Below are positions 18,046-26,619 of a stretch of DNA of 40,367 bases, one piece after another. The DNA comes from Cryobacterium glucosi (GTDB lineage: Bacteria; Actinomycetota; Actinomycetes; Actinomycetales; Microbacteriaceae). Below the pieces are notes generated by a model. It was not told where the DNA came from and did not search any database. It was given only the letters and a program-made list of their open reading frames with translations. Every line of letters begins with the position of its first letter. Positions within the stretch are counted from its first letter, which is position 1. Location: positions 451,749 to 492,115 of the forward strand of contig NZ_SOFS01000012.1 in the NCBI RefSeq assembly GCF_004402235.1, read 5' to 3'. The translations under genes were made by a program, and so were the position numbers.

Positions 18046-19188
18046 CTATCGGTTGGCGAGGTAGTTGGCCAGGGCGGCGGTCGCAAGCGTCTTCGCTCCG
18101 TCCAGGTTGCCGGTCGGCTGAGCGTCGTGCTGCACGAGCACCCAGACACCGCCGGAAAGCACGTCGACCTCACAGGTGTCCCCTCCGCAGCCGGCGAATG
18201 CCTCGTCCCCGAGCCCGCTCACCGCTTCGAACCGGATGCTGGAATTGGCCTGGTTCGGCGGTGTCGCCCGCCAGACGGCCGAGGCCGCCGGCAGGATGTT
18301 CAGGAGTGCACCGCCTGAGGACGCCCCGGAATCCGAGCTCGACCAGCCGCACCGAACAAGACCGGCCGTCCTCTGCGCGGCGGGCCGGATGCCGATGTCC
18401 CCGCTCCCGGCTGCTCCGTAGTCCGTCGGGTTCGCATGGACGATGGCGACGGCATCCGCGAGGTCGGCAGTGGTCAGGAGCGCGTCACAACCGACGAGCA
18501 CGGGCGCCGTCGTGACCGGTGCGGACCCGGCGGATCGGACGGCAGCGACGACCGTGCCGGCGAACGCGACGAAGCTCTCCTCGGTGGGTTGCGGGCTCAC
18601 GGTCGCGTTGACCCAGGTGGTTCCGACCAGGATTTCGGCCCGGCAGGAGTCGTGCTCCGGCGGATGGCAGGCCACGTACGCCGTGTCGCCAAGTTCGACC
18701 GGGTGCAGGCCCCGCAGGCCGTCGTCGGAATCCGGTTCGCCGGCGGTGAACTCGTCTGCGGCATTCCGGAGGACACGGACGCTCACGCGCGGGAGCATCC
18801 GGCTGCCGTCGTCCGTCAGCGCTCCGGTGCCGTTGTCCGGGGCTGACCAGCTGCAGTCGACCAGGCCGCCGAGGGCATCGGCCGCGTCCTGCACGATGAT
18901 CTGGGTGGCGCCGCTGCTCGGCTGCTGCTCGGCGGTGGGCCGGGTGGCCTGATCGAAGAGGCTGTTCGTCGGGAGTCCGAGCGCGGCTGCGGCCCGGTCG
19001 ACCGGCAGGACCAGGCCACAGTCGAGCGCGACGGGCAGGGACGTCGTCGTCGCGGATGCCGTGGGTTCTGGCGAGGCACCCGGAGAGGAACCGCCGGAAC
19101 CCTGCGTGCACCCGGCGAGCGTCACTACCGCGGTCAGGGCGCAGATCAAAGTTACGGAGCGGACCAGTGCTGAAGCTGCGAGCGTCAT
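18046..19188 (-). CDS. Predicted lipoprotein with two repeated domains
   Basis: A 380-residue secreted protein anchored by lipid. The signal peptide ends in the lipobox LAGC with Cys27 as the lipidated residue, followed by a Ser/Pro/Thr-rich linker. The rest splits into two similar halves (about 55-215 and 230-378). Each has a C-x-W motif (DCSWSA, RCGWSS) and later a Cys pair followed by a W-V strand (CHPPEHDSCRAEILVGTTWV and CGGDTCEVDVLSGGVWV). The halves look like an internal duplication with a disulfide each. No named family is certain; DUF3558-like actinobacterial lipoproteins are a possible relation. GGGGGAA five bases before ATG 19188 sets the start. The role is unknown. Confidence 0.85.
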   Translation of the reverse strand: MTLAASALVRSVTLICALTAVVTLAGCTQGSGGSSPGASPEPTASATTTSLPVALDCGLVLPVDRAAAALGLPTNSLFDQATRPTAEQQPSSGATQIIVQDAADALGGLVDCSWSAPDNGTGALTDDGSRMLPRVSVRVLRNAADEFTAGEPDSDDGLRGLHPVELGDTAYVACHPPEHDSCRAEILVGTTWVNATVSPQPTEESFVAFAGTVVAAVRSAGSAPVTTAPVLVGCDALLTTADLADAVAIVHANPTDYGAAGSGDIGIRPAAQRTAGLVRCGWSSSDSGASSGGALLNILPAASAVWRATPPNQANSSIRFEAVSGLGDEAFAGCGGDTCEVDVLSGGVWVLVQHDAQPTGNLDGAKTLATAALANYLANR

Positions 19189-19242
19189 GTGAATTCCCCC
19201 GCGATCAACCTACTCCGGACTGCTCCCCCGAGGACAGAACGG

Positions 19243-20058
19243 TCAGGAGTGGAGCATCAGGTTGACGAGCGCGACGACGCCGACGGTCACGATGATCACG
19301 CGCAGGAGAGTGGGCGGCAGGCGCCGCCCAACCCGCGCGCCGAGGAGGCCGCCGAGGCCCGCGCCGACGGTGATGAGACCGACCACGGCCCAGTCGATGG
19401 AGTCGCGCGCGAACAGGATGAAGATGATCGAGGCCATCAGGTTCACGCCGGTGACGAGGAGATTCTTCACGGCGTTGAGTGACCCGAGCGAGACCGTGGT
19501 GAGGATGCCGAGGGCGCCCACCACCAGGATCCCCTGGGCCGCGCCGAAATAACCGCCGTAGACGCCGAGGATGAAGATGCTCACCATGATGCCGACGCGC
19601 CGGCCACGACCGCCGGGGATGCCGGCCGCCTCGGCAGTCGGCGCCGCCACCGCATCCGCTTCGCTGGCCGGCGCGGTTCGTGCGGCGATCCGGCGCTGAA
19701 TCCACGGCCCGACGGCGACGAGGAGGATCCCGACGAGGATGAGGACAGGAACGATGGCCTTGAAGGCGCTGCTGGGGAGCACGAGCAGCAGGGTGGCACC
19801 GGCGAGGCCGCCGGCCAGGGCGACAGGGAGAAGGGCGAAGGCGAAACCGCGATGAGCGGCGATCTCGCGCCGGTAGCCGATCGTCCCCGCGACGCCGCCG
19901 GCCACGAGTCCGAGGTTGTTGGAGACGTTGGCGACGAGCGGCGGGTATCCCAGAAGCACGAGGATCGGAAAGGTGATGAGGGTCCCCGAACCGACGACGA
20001 CGTTGATCATGCCCGCGGCGAAACCGGCCGCGGCGATTGCAAATGCCTCTGGCCACAT
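19243..20058 (-). CDS. TauE/SafE (TSUP) family membrane permease
   Basis: A 271-residue membrane protein of the sulfite exporter TauE/SafE family, predicted to move a small anion, often sulfite, sulfonate or another sulfur acid. The N-terminal FAAGMINVVVGSGTLITFPIL and the second half's LGVYGGYFGAAQGILVV are the paired half-repeats of the family. About eight hydrophobic segments are seen, with a polar Ala-rich loop near 130-155. ATG 20058 is favoured: the -10 element TACGGT lies seven bases upstream. An upstream GTG at 20067 would overlap that promoter. It lies 27 bases after ldh on the same strand. The substrate cannot be read from the sequence. Confidence 0.9.
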   Translation of the reverse strand: MWPEAFAIAAAGFAAGMINVVVGSGTLITFPILVLLGYPPLVANVSNNLGLVAGGVAGTIGYRREIAAHRGFAFALLPVALAGGLAGATLLLVLPSSAFKAIVPVLILVGILLVAVGPWIQRRIAARTAPASEADAVAAPTAEAAGIPGGRGRRVGIMVSIFILGVYGGYFGAAQGILVVGALGILTTVSLGSLNAVKNLLVTGVNLMASIIFILFARDSIDWAVVGLITVGAGLGGLLGARVGRRLPPTLLRVIIVTVGVVALVNLMLHS

Positions 20059-20085
20059 GCCTCCCACCGTAGTGGGGGCCGCGCC

Positions 20086-21063
20086 CTACTTCAGGCCGAG
20101 GGTGTCGAGCGTCGCCCGCAGGGTGTCGGCAGAGTGCTGGAACAGGGCCTGTTCCGACTCGGAGAAGGGCACCTCGATCACCCGGGACACCCCCTCGGCG
20201 TTGACGACCGTCGGGACGGACAGGGCGACGTTGCTCACGCCGCGGTAGTCGGTCAGCACAGAACTGATCGGGAGCACGGCGCCCTCGTCGCGCAGCACGG
20301 CCTCGACGATCCGGGCACCGGAGAGCCCGATCGCGTAGTTCGTGGCACCCTTGCCCGCGATCACCCGGTACGCGGCGGTCTTGACGTCCTCGGTGATGGC
20401 CGCGAACTCGGCCTCGGAGAACTTCTCGCGTCCGTTGGTCACCGGGGAGATGTCATCGGCGACCCATTGGTCGAGCGAGATCGGACCGACCCTGGCCTGG
20501 GACCAGAGCGGGAACTCGGAGTCGCCGTGCTCGCCGACGATCGTGGCGTGCACGTTCGCGATCGCAACGCCGACCCGGTGCGCGAGCAACCAGCGCAGGC
20601 GGGAGGAGTCGAGAACGGTGCCGGAGCCGAACACCCGGCTGGAGGGAAGTCCGCTGAAGTGCAGCGCGGCGTAGGTGAGGATGTCGCAGGGGTTGGTCAC
20701 GATCATGTAGACCGCGTCGGGGGCGCGCTTGATCAGCTTGGGCATCAGTTCGCGGAGGATTCCGACGTTGACGCCGGACATTTCGAGGCGGGACTGGCCG
20801 GGGTGCTGCCGGGCACCCGCGGTGATCACGACCATGTTGGCGTCCGAGATCATGTCGAGGTCGGCACCGCCGGACACGCAGGACGCGCCGGTGAACTGGG
20901 TGCCGTGCGCGAGGTCGAGCACCTCGGCCTCGACCTTGGGCTCGTTGATGTCGTAGAGCACCACCTCGCGGGCCGACTGCCGGATCAGGGAGGCATACGC
21001 GAGGGAGGTGCCGACGGCGCCCGCTCCGATGATGGCCAGCTTGGAATTCTCGATTGCGCTCAT
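20086..21063 (-). CDS. ldh: L-lactate dehydrogenase
   Basis: A 325-residue NAD-dependent enzyme that interconverts pyruvate and L-lactate. The Rossmann motif GAGAVG is at residues 13-18. The substrate loop reads ARQHPGQSR; the glutamine in it marks a lactate rather than malate enzyme. LDSSRLR carries the substrate arginine at about 155, and the catalytic His179 is in GEHGDSE. Length and motifs are normal. ATG 21063 has a weak ribosome site. Upstream, the minus strand has TTGAAC and TAATCT separated by 15 bases as a possible promoter. A 27-base gap to the TSUP gene suggests at least partial cotranscription. Confidence 0.96.
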   Translation of the reverse strand: MSAIENSKLAIIGAGAVGTSLAYASLIRQSAREVVLYDINEPKVEAEVLDLAHGTQFTGASCVSGGADLDMISDANMVVITAGARQHPGQSRLEMSGVNVGILRELMPKLIKRAPDAVYMIVTNPCDILTYAALHFSGLPSSRVFGSGTVLDSSRLRWLLAHRVGVAIANVHATIVGEHGDSEFPLWSQARVGPISLDQWVADDISPVTNGREKFSEAEFAAITEDVKTAAYRVIAGKGATNYAIGLSGARIVEAVLRDEGAVLPISSVLTDYRGVSNVALSVPTVVNAEGVSRVIEVPFSESEQALFQHSADTLRATLDTLGLK

Positions 21064-21148
21064 GGTTCCAGTCTGCCCGCACCAGGACGCGTTCGCACCT
21101 GTTTCATCAGATTAAACCGAATTATCTACGTTCAATTCGCCTCGTGGC

Positions 21149-21202
21149 AGCGGAATACTCAGCGCCGGCGGAATACTCAGTGCCAGCAGAATACTCAGTG
21201 GC
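21149..21202. repeat. Three 18-bp tandem repeats at the response regulator stop
   Basis: Three imperfect 18-bp units, all sharing GAATACTCAG (21149-21166, 21167-21184, 21185-21202), lie between ldh and the response regulator. The regulator's stop codon TGA is inside the third unit, and each unit has a TGA at the same place on the minus strand. The array looks like repeated copying of the gene's 3' end. Confidence 0.9.
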
Positions 21203-21875
21203 GGAGGAAGGCGAGGACGGCGAGCACCCTGCGGTGGTCCGTTCCCGAATCGTCGAGGCCGAGCTTCTGGAAGATGGCGGTGACGTTCTTCTCGACGGCG
21301 CCGACCCCGATCACGAGCCGGGAGGCGATACTGACGTTGGTGCGCCCCTCGGCCATCAGCCCGAGCACGTCCCGCTCCCGGGGAGTGAGTCTCTCGAGCG
21401 GGTCGGTGCGGCGGCCCAGAAGCTCACGGACCACCTGCGGGTCGAGCACCGTTCCACCGGCGTGGATCCGCAGGATGGCATCCTGCAGTTCGTCGAGGGA
21501 GGCGACCCGGTCCTTGAGCAGGTAGCCGAGTCCTCCGTCGCCGGCCGCGAGGAGTTCGTGAGCGTATGTGGCCTCGACATACTGGCTGAGGAGCAGGATC
21601 CCGACTCCGGGGAGCCGGCGCCGCAGCTCGAGGGCGGCACGCACCCCTTCGTCCCGGAATGTCGGCGGCATCCGCACGTCGAGCACGGCGATGTCCGGCC
21701 GGAGGCGATCGACGTCGGCGAGCAGGCCGTCCGCGTCGCCATAGGCGGCCACGCAGTCGAACCCGGCCTCGTCGAAGAGCCGCACGAGCCCCTCACGAAG
21801 CAGGAGCGAGTCCTCGGCGAGAACGAGCCGGAGCGGAGCCGCGGATGCTGCGCTGGTCTGCTCTGGCGAGGTCAC
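21195..21875 (-). CDS. NarL/LuxR-type response regulator
   Basis: A 226-residue two-component regulator. The receiver domain has the acidic pair AEDS near residue 20, the phosphorylation site Asp66 in VLDVRMP, and the conserved lysine in LLKDR. The C-terminal LuxR helix-turn-helix reads LTPRERDVLGLMAEGRTN ... GAVEKNVTAIFQKLGL. The start is GTG 21875, four bases after the histidine kinase stop; earlier starts would overlap the kinase gene. It forms a cognate pair with that kinase. Targets are unknown; members of this group often respond to cell envelope stress (inference). Its 3' end lies in an 18-bp repeat array. Confidence 0.95.
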   Translation of the reverse strand: MTSPEQTSAASAAPLRLVLAEDSLLLREGLVRLFDEAGFDCVAAYGDADGLLADVDRLRPDIAVLDVRMPPTFRDEGVRAALELRRRLPGVGILLLSQYVEATYAHELLAAGDGGLGYLLKDRVASLDELQDAILRIHAGGTVLDPQVVRELLGRRTDPLERLTPRERDVLGLMAEGRTNVSIASRLVIGVGAVEKNVTAIFQKLGLDDSGTDHRRVLAVLAFLRH

Positions 21876-21879
21876 CCGT

Positions 21880-23307
21880 TCAGGATACGACGATCGAACC
21901 TGGCAGGGTTTCGGCCAGCGGGATGTGCGCACCGACATTCGTGGGACCTCCGGCCGGACTGTCGATCGACAGCAGGCCGCGCAGCCCCCGCAGGCGCTCG
22001 TCGAGGCCGCACAACCCGTGCGATTCGGTGAGGACAGCCCCACCGATGCCGTTGTCGATCACCCAGAGGTCGAGCCAGGTTGAGTCGTCGTCCGGCACCC
22101 GGCGCAGGGCGAGGTGCAGGCGGATGCCGCTCGCGCGGGAGTGCTTGGCGGCGTTCGTGAGGAGCTCGGCCGCGATGAAATATACGCTCCGTTCGATCTC
22201 GGAGGGCAGCCGCAGCCCCGGCTCGAGCTGGAATTCGAGAGCGACGGGAATGGTGCTCCTGGCTGCGAGGGACTCGAGCGCGACGGTGAGGCCGCGGTCC
22301 TGCAGGATCGGCGGGACGAGCCCGCGGGACAGCGCCCTGAGCTCCTCGAGGGTGTCGTGGGCCTGCTCCCGCGCCTCGGCGAGCAGCGCCCTGGCGGCGG
22401 CAGGGTCCGTGTCGAGTTTGCGTTCGGCGCTCGCGAGGTCCATCTGCAGGCGCACGAGGCGCTGCTGGGGTCCGTCGTGGATATCGCGTTCGAGGCGGCG
22501 GAGGCCGCGGTCCTCTGCGACGACGGCCGCGCCGCGGGAGGCGCTCAGGTCGGCGACCTCGCGGGTGAGCGCCTCGGAGCGCCAGGCCCCGAGCATGCCC
22601 TGGCCGATGAACCGGTGCACGAGCACGAGGCCCCGGGTGACGTAGGGCAGCGTGGCGAGGAACGCGAGGCCGAGCGCTAGTTCGAGCAGGCTCTCGACGA
22701 GGTACGGGTTGCCGACGCCCTGGGTACCCGGCAGAATCAGCTCGCCGAGGCCCAACAGCCCGGTTGCCCCCTCCTGGCCCTGCGGGATCGACCAGCCCCA
22801 CAGCCAGAAGGTGACCCCGCCGAGGGCGATCGAGAGCCAGACGACGGTGACGGTCCAGCTCACGAGCGAGATCACGAAGTTCACGACCATGCCGTGCAGG
22901 AGGTAGAGCCAGTAGTGGCCGCCGACAAGCGGGCCCAGCAGGGTTCGAAGCGGGGTGACCGGCTGGCCGTCACGTTCCCACCGGGGAGGCCGGATGGCCG
23001 GTTGGCCGGCCCAGCGCAGGCGGGTCAGCTCCACGAGGCCGAAACCACGCGCGGCATAGAGCGCGGCGACGATCACGAACAGCCCCACGAAGATCGCGAC
23101 CATACCGACGCCCGTGAAGAAGACGGTGCTCAGCACGCTCAGGGCGATGACCGCGACGGGAAGGGCGAGCAGGAGGAAGCCGAGTTCCCGTGGTACCGAC
23201 CGCCAGAGGCCTCGATAGCCGGGATTTTCGCTCAGAGGGGTCTGCACGGTCTCCAGACTGCCAGATTCCCCGGAGTGCGGGACGGTTGCGGGTGTCGTCG
23301 TGGTCAT
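21880..23307 (-). CDS. Sensor histidine kinase (HisKA_3 type)
   Basis: A 475-residue membrane kinase. Hydrophobic segments at about 42-64, 67-88, 135-165 and 200-222 form a short-loop membrane sensor region without a large external domain. The phospho-accepting His277 lies in RDIHDGPQQRL. The ATPase domain has AAELLTNAAKHS (N box) and DNGIGGA (G1 box). The sensor part resembles the actinobacterial Sensor domain found with NarL-type partners. AAGGAGG five bases before ATG 23307 sets the start. The partner response regulator starts four bases after the stop. The signal is not known. Confidence 0.94.
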   Translation of the reverse strand: MTTTTPATVPHSGESGSLETVQTPLSENPGYRGLWRSVPRELGFLLLALPVAVIALSVLSTVFFTGVGMVAIFVGLFVIVAALYAARGFGLVELTRLRWAGQPAIRPPRWERDGQPVTPLRTLLGPLVGGHYWLYLLHGMVVNFVISLVSWTVTVVWLSIALGGVTFWLWGWSIPQGQEGATGLLGLGELILPGTQGVGNPYLVESLLELALGLAFLATLPYVTRGLVLVHRFIGQGMLGAWRSEALTREVADLSASRGAAVVAEDRGLRRLERDIHDGPQQRLVRLQMDLASAERKLDTDPAAARALLAEAREQAHDTLEELRALSRGLVPPILQDRGLTVALESLAARSTIPVALEFQLEPGLRLPSEIERSVYFIAAELLTNAAKHSRASGIRLHLALRRVPDDDSTWLDLWVIDNGIGGAVLTESHGLCGLDERLRGLRGLLSIDSPAGGPTNVGAHIPLAETLPGSIVVS

Positions 23308-23383
23308 GGTGTCCTCCTTGGTGGATGACTCCAGCCTCGCCGTGAACGCCCGGCGCGCCCATCGGGCCTGCGTCCCAATCGCT

Positions 23384-23401
23384 GCGGGGGAAAACCCCCG
23401 C
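23384..23401 (-). terminator. Hairpin between amidohydrolase and kinase genes
   Basis: GCGGGGG-AAAA-CCCCCGC is a perfect 7-bp stem with a four-base loop, 14 bases after the amidohydrolase stop. There is no T-run after it on the minus strand, so it may be a weak terminator or a message-stabilising hairpin. The rest of the 107-bp gap shows only the kinase ribosome site. Confidence 0.4.
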
Positions 23402-23414
23402 GGCCCGCATCGGG

Positions 23415-24905
23415 TCAGAGCGCGCGGTGGGTGAACCGGCCGCCGAGCAGGGTCGCTGCGACGTTCATCCGCCGCAGGTCGTCGAGGGACGCGACGAACG
23501 GGTCGGTCTCGCAGACGGCGAGGTCGGCCGGGTCGCCGACCGCGACCCGGTGCCTGCCGCGGGCGGATGCGGCGAGCGCGGCCTGGCGGGACACGCCCTG
23601 CTCGGGGTGCCAGGCTTCACGGCCGTCCCTGGTGCGCCCGACCGCGGCGGCGATGCCGACCCAGGGGTCGAGCGGCGCGACGGGCGCGTCGGAGCCGAGC
23701 GCGAGTCGTGCCCCGGCGCGGAGCAGGCTCGCGAGCATGAAGGCGCGGTTGGTACGGCCGGCCCAGTAGCGGTCCGCGACGTCGCGGTCGTCGACGGCGT
23801 GCTCTGGCTGCACGCTCGCGACGACGCCGAGGGCGGCGAACCGGTCGACATCGGCGTGACTGAGCAGCTGGGCGTGTTCGATGCTTCCCGCACAGCCGAG
23901 GGTCTCGAAGGCGTCGAGGGCGATCCGGTTGGCCCGGTCGCCGATCGCGTGAACGGCGGGGTGGATGCCGGACTCGCTCGCGAGGCGCATCCAGCGGAGC
24001 AGGTCGTCTGGCGTCACGCTCAGCACGCCGTTGGCGTCGGCGCCCGTGAGCCCCGGGTAGTCGTCGAAGCAGTATGCGGTGCGGGTGTTGAGCGAACCGT
24101 CGGTGATGACCTTGTACGGGCCGACGCTGAGCAGACCTCCGGTGCCGTCGATGACGGCACCGGAGCGGAGGCCCTCTGCGACGGCGCGCTCGAGGTGTTC
24201 GGTGTAGATGCCGAACTCGACCCGGAGCGAATCGGTGCCTGCGGCGATGCGGCGGCGCCAGACGTCGAGGTTCCAGACCATTTCGAGGTCGACGATGCCG
24301 ACGACGCCGCGGGCGGCGGCGACCCGCGCCGCTTCGTCGGCCCAGGTGTCGCTGATCGCGTCCGGAACGGCGTCGAGTGCCCGTTCCACCGCGAAGGCAT
24401 CTTCCTCGCGGAGCAGGCCGGTGGGGTGGTCGCCGAGTCCGCGGGCGGCGAGGGCGGCGGAGTTGAGCCAGACGCTGTGCAGGTCACCGCTGACGAGGAC
24501 GACGGGGACCGTTCCTGAGACGGCGTCGAGGACGGCGCGGCCGGGGGCATCCGGCCAGAGCCCGTCGCGGAAGCCGAAGCCGATCAGGGTCTCCCCTGTC
24601 GTGAGCAGCGGGATGCGCCCCGCGACGATCCGGGCGGCCTCCGCGGCGCTGACTGCTGTCGACACGTCGAGTCGGCGGGCGATCTGCGCCCACTGGGTGA
24701 AGTGCACGTGGTTGTCCCACAGTCCGGGGATCAGCCAGCGCTCGCCGAGGTCGATCGACTCGACGGCAGGACCGTCGCCACCCATGCCGCCCTCGCCACC
24801 GAGGAAGCCGAGCCTCGTGACCGTGCCGTCGACGATCTCGACATCGGTGAGTTCGTCGCTCCCGGGCAGTCGGGCGTTCCGGAGGACGAGCGGATCGGGG
24901 CTCAT
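23415..24905 (-). CDS. Amidohydrolase family protein (YtcJ-like)
   Basis: A 496-residue metal-dependent hydrolase of the amidohydrolase 3 group. The N-terminal metal site is DNHVHF (His66, His68). KVITDGSLNTRT, HAIGDRANRIALDAF, EHAQLLS and the metal aspartate in LGSDAPV follow in the usual order. It probably hydrolyses an amide or imine bond in a small cytosolic molecule; the substrate is unknown. ATG 24905 overlaps the stop of the PaiB-like gene as ATGA, so the two are translationally coupled. Longer upstream frames lie inside that gene and are shadows. Confidence 0.92.
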   Translation of the reverse strand: MSPDPLVLRNARLPGSDELTDVEIVDGTVTRLGFLGGEGGMGGDGPAVESIDLGERWLIPGLWDNHVHFTQWAQIARRLDVSTAVSAAEAARIVAGRIPLLTTGETLIGFGFRDGLWPDAPGRAVLDAVSGTVPVVLVSGDLHSVWLNSAALAARGLGDHPTGLLREEDAFAVERALDAVPDAISDTWADEAARVAAARGVVGIVDLEMVWNLDVWRRRIAAGTDSLRVEFGIYTEHLERAVAEGLRSGAVIDGTGGLLSVGPYKVITDGSLNTRTAYCFDDYPGLTGADANGVLSVTPDDLLRWMRLASESGIHPAVHAIGDRANRIALDAFETLGCAGSIEHAQLLSHADVDRFAALGVVASVQPEHAVDDRDVADRYWAGRTNRAFMLASLLRAGARLALGSDAPVAPLDPWVGIAAAVGRTRDGREAWHPEQGVSRQAALAASARGRHRVAVGDPADLAVCETDPFVASLDDLRRMNVAATLLGGRFTHRAL

Positions 24906-25582
24906 GAGCCGTCTCCGGCCCGGGCGGCGCGGGAGAGCCGCCCGTGCGCGCGCCGCATCTCGGCGGCGAGGTTCACGCTCGCGTACGGACCGGTCCCCTC
25001 GAGTTCGGAGATGATGCGGTCGACGGTCTCGGGAGGCTTGTTCTGGCTGAGCTTGCTCTTGGCGACCACCCGGGTGACCCGGAGGCGGAAGCCGACGGTA
25101 CCGGCCGAGATCCGGTCGGCGTACGCCGAGTTCGCGGCCGTCCCGTGCAGGCGGCGCGGTTCGGGCAGGCGCTCCTCGAAGTGATCGACGAGCCGGTCGA
25201 GCACGAGCAGGTTCTCCTCGGCGCTGAGGATCTCCGGCGTGCCGTAGAGGTGCGCGGTGATGAAGTTCCAGGTCGGCACGGCCGGGTTGGCGTCGTACCA
25301 CCCCGGGGACACGTACCCGTGCGGGCCCTGGATGATCACGATCATCTCGTGCTGCCCGAGCTCGTGCAGTTGCTCGTCTGGACGACCCACGTGGGTGACC
25401 AGAACGAGCTCGCCGGAATCGGTATCCGTTCCTGAAACGGACTCTTCGAGAAGCATCGGGTAGTGCGAGGCGACGAGATCGCCCGTGCTCGTGTGGCTGA
25501 CCAGGGTCGCCCACGGGTTCTCCCGGATCAGCCGCCGGATTTCGGCGGGATCAGTGAGCACGAAGCTGGGGGTGTTGCGCAT
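24902..25582 (-). CDS. PaiB-like FMN-binding protein
   Basis: A 226-residue protein of the PaiB / FMN-binding negative transcriptional regulator family, with a split-barrel flavin-binding fold. Typical blocks are NPWATLVSHTSTGDLVASHYP (about 22-42), VSPGWYD, TWNFITAHLYG (about 104-114) and the conserved KSKLSQNKP near residue 175. B. subtilis PaiB is linked to control of degradative enzymes and sporulation, but many homologues may be flavin oxidoreductases. ATG 25582 has a weak GGA ribosome site. It overlaps the amidohydrolase start by four bases, and the Nei gene ends 37 bases upstream on the same strand. Confidence 0.92.
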   Translation of the reverse strand: MRNTPSFVLTDPAEIRRLIRENPWATLVSHTSTGDLVASHYPMLLEESVSGTDTDSGELVLVTHVGRPDEQLHELGQHEMIVIIQGPHGYVSPGWYDANPAVPTWNFITAHLYGTPEILSAEENLLVLDRLVDHFEERLPEPRRLHGTAANSAYADRISAGTVGFRLRVTRVVAKSKLSQNKPPETVDRIISELEGTGPYASVNLAAEMRRAHGRLSRAARAGDGS

Positions 25583-25619
25583 GTTGCGTCCTGTCTGTCT
25601 CGCTGGCGGGGGGTGATCT

Positions 25620-26618
25620 TCAGGCCTGGCAGGTCGGGCACCAGTAGAGCTTGCGGGCGCCCATCTCCTCGAGCAGGATGTGGGTGCCGCAGACCCGGCA
25701 GGGCAGGCCCTCGCGCTTGTAGACCCAGTGCCGGTCCGCGCGATTTTTCATCGCGAGCACCCAGTCGGCGCCAGCGAGGTCGTCCATGGTCATCATCTGG
25801 CCGGTTTCGACGCCGATCGTCAGCAGGTGCGCCCAGTCCCGCCAGAGACCGCGCACGGTGTCCTCGGTGAGGCTCTTGCCCGGCGCGTGCGGGTTGACAC
25901 CGGCCCGGAACAACAGTTCGGCGCGATAGACGTTCCCGATGCCGCTCACCACGGACTGGTCCATCAGGAGCAGTCCGATCGGGGTGGGCTTGCGGCGCAC
26001 GACGGCCGTGAACCGGTCCTCCGCTGCTGGGCTGTCATCGAGGAGCGGGTCAGGGCCGGCCTTGTCGATGACCGCCTGCACCTCTGCGGCGTCGAGCACC
26101 TGGCAGGCGGTGGGGCCGCGCAGGTCCGCGCATACCGTGTCGGTGAGCAGGCGCACCCGCACCTGCCCTACCGGTTCGGGCGGGAAGGTGCCCCGCTGGT
26201 CGATCTCCTTCTCCTGCTCGGCCATCCGCACCCGGGTTCGCCGGGGAGCTCCGATGCTCCGGAGCGAGTTCTCCCCCGCGGAGTCGAGGACGGCATCCGC
26301 CGGCCCGTCGAGGTCTGTGCCGCGCTGGTTGGTCTGGCCCATCCGGCCGTTGGCGGATGCGATCGTGGCGTCCATCAGGATCTCACCGGCGAAGTCCCAC
26401 GCGCCGTACATGCCGAGGTGCACCCGCAGCCAGAGCCCGTCGTCGAATTCGAGGAACATCTGCTTGCCGACGGCGCGCGCCCTGGTCATCACATGCCCGT
26501 CGAGCACGGCGGCGCCTTCGACGAAACGGCCTTGCGGCGAGGACAGCTGCACCCGGTGGCCCACGAAGTTGCGCGCGAACTGCCGGGCGATCCGGTGGAC
26601 GGAATGACCCTCTGGCAC
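25620..26618 (-). CDS. nei: Fpg/Nei family DNA glycosylase (endonuclease VIII-like)
   Basis: A 332-residue base-excision repair enzyme that removes oxidised bases and nicks the strand. The mature N-terminus would be Pro2-Glu3 (PEGH), the catalytic residues of the family, and the PEGH form points to the Nei rather than Fpg branch. Conserved Lys52 is in VGKQMFLEF, and the helix-two-turn-helix has VSGIGNVYRAELLF. The C-terminal zinc finger reads CRVC ... CPTC. The start GTG 26618 lies one base after the rpiB stop, so translation is coupled. It corresponds by position to Rv2464c (nei1) of M. tuberculosis. A 30-residue loop after MGQTNQRGT is longer than usual. Confidence 0.93.
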   Translation of the reverse strand: MPEGHSVHRIARQFARNFVGHRVQLSSPQGRFVEGAAVLDGHVMTRARAVGKQMFLEFDDGLWLRVHLGMYGAWDFAGEILMDATIASANGRMGQTNQRGTDLDGPADAVLDSAGENSLRSIGAPRRTRVRMAEQEKEIDQRGTFPPEPVGQVRVRLLTDTVCADLRGPTACQVLDAAEVQAVIDKAGPDPLLDDSPAAEDRFTAVVRRKPTPIGLLLMDQSVVSGIGNVYRAELLFRAGVNPHAPGKSLTEDTVRGLWRDWAHLLTIGVETGQMMTMDDLAGADWVLAMKNRADRHWVYKREGLPCRVCGTHILLEEMGARKLYWCPTCQA

Positions 26619-26619
26619 G

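Noticed and set aside
21064..21148. Rex (NADH-sensing) operator before ldh
   Set aside because: No TTGTGAA...TTCACAA-like palindrome is visible near the promoter.
24906..25514. Upstream extension of the amidohydrolase frame
   Set aside because: It overlaps the PaiB-like gene; ATG 24905 with ATGA overlap is the better start.
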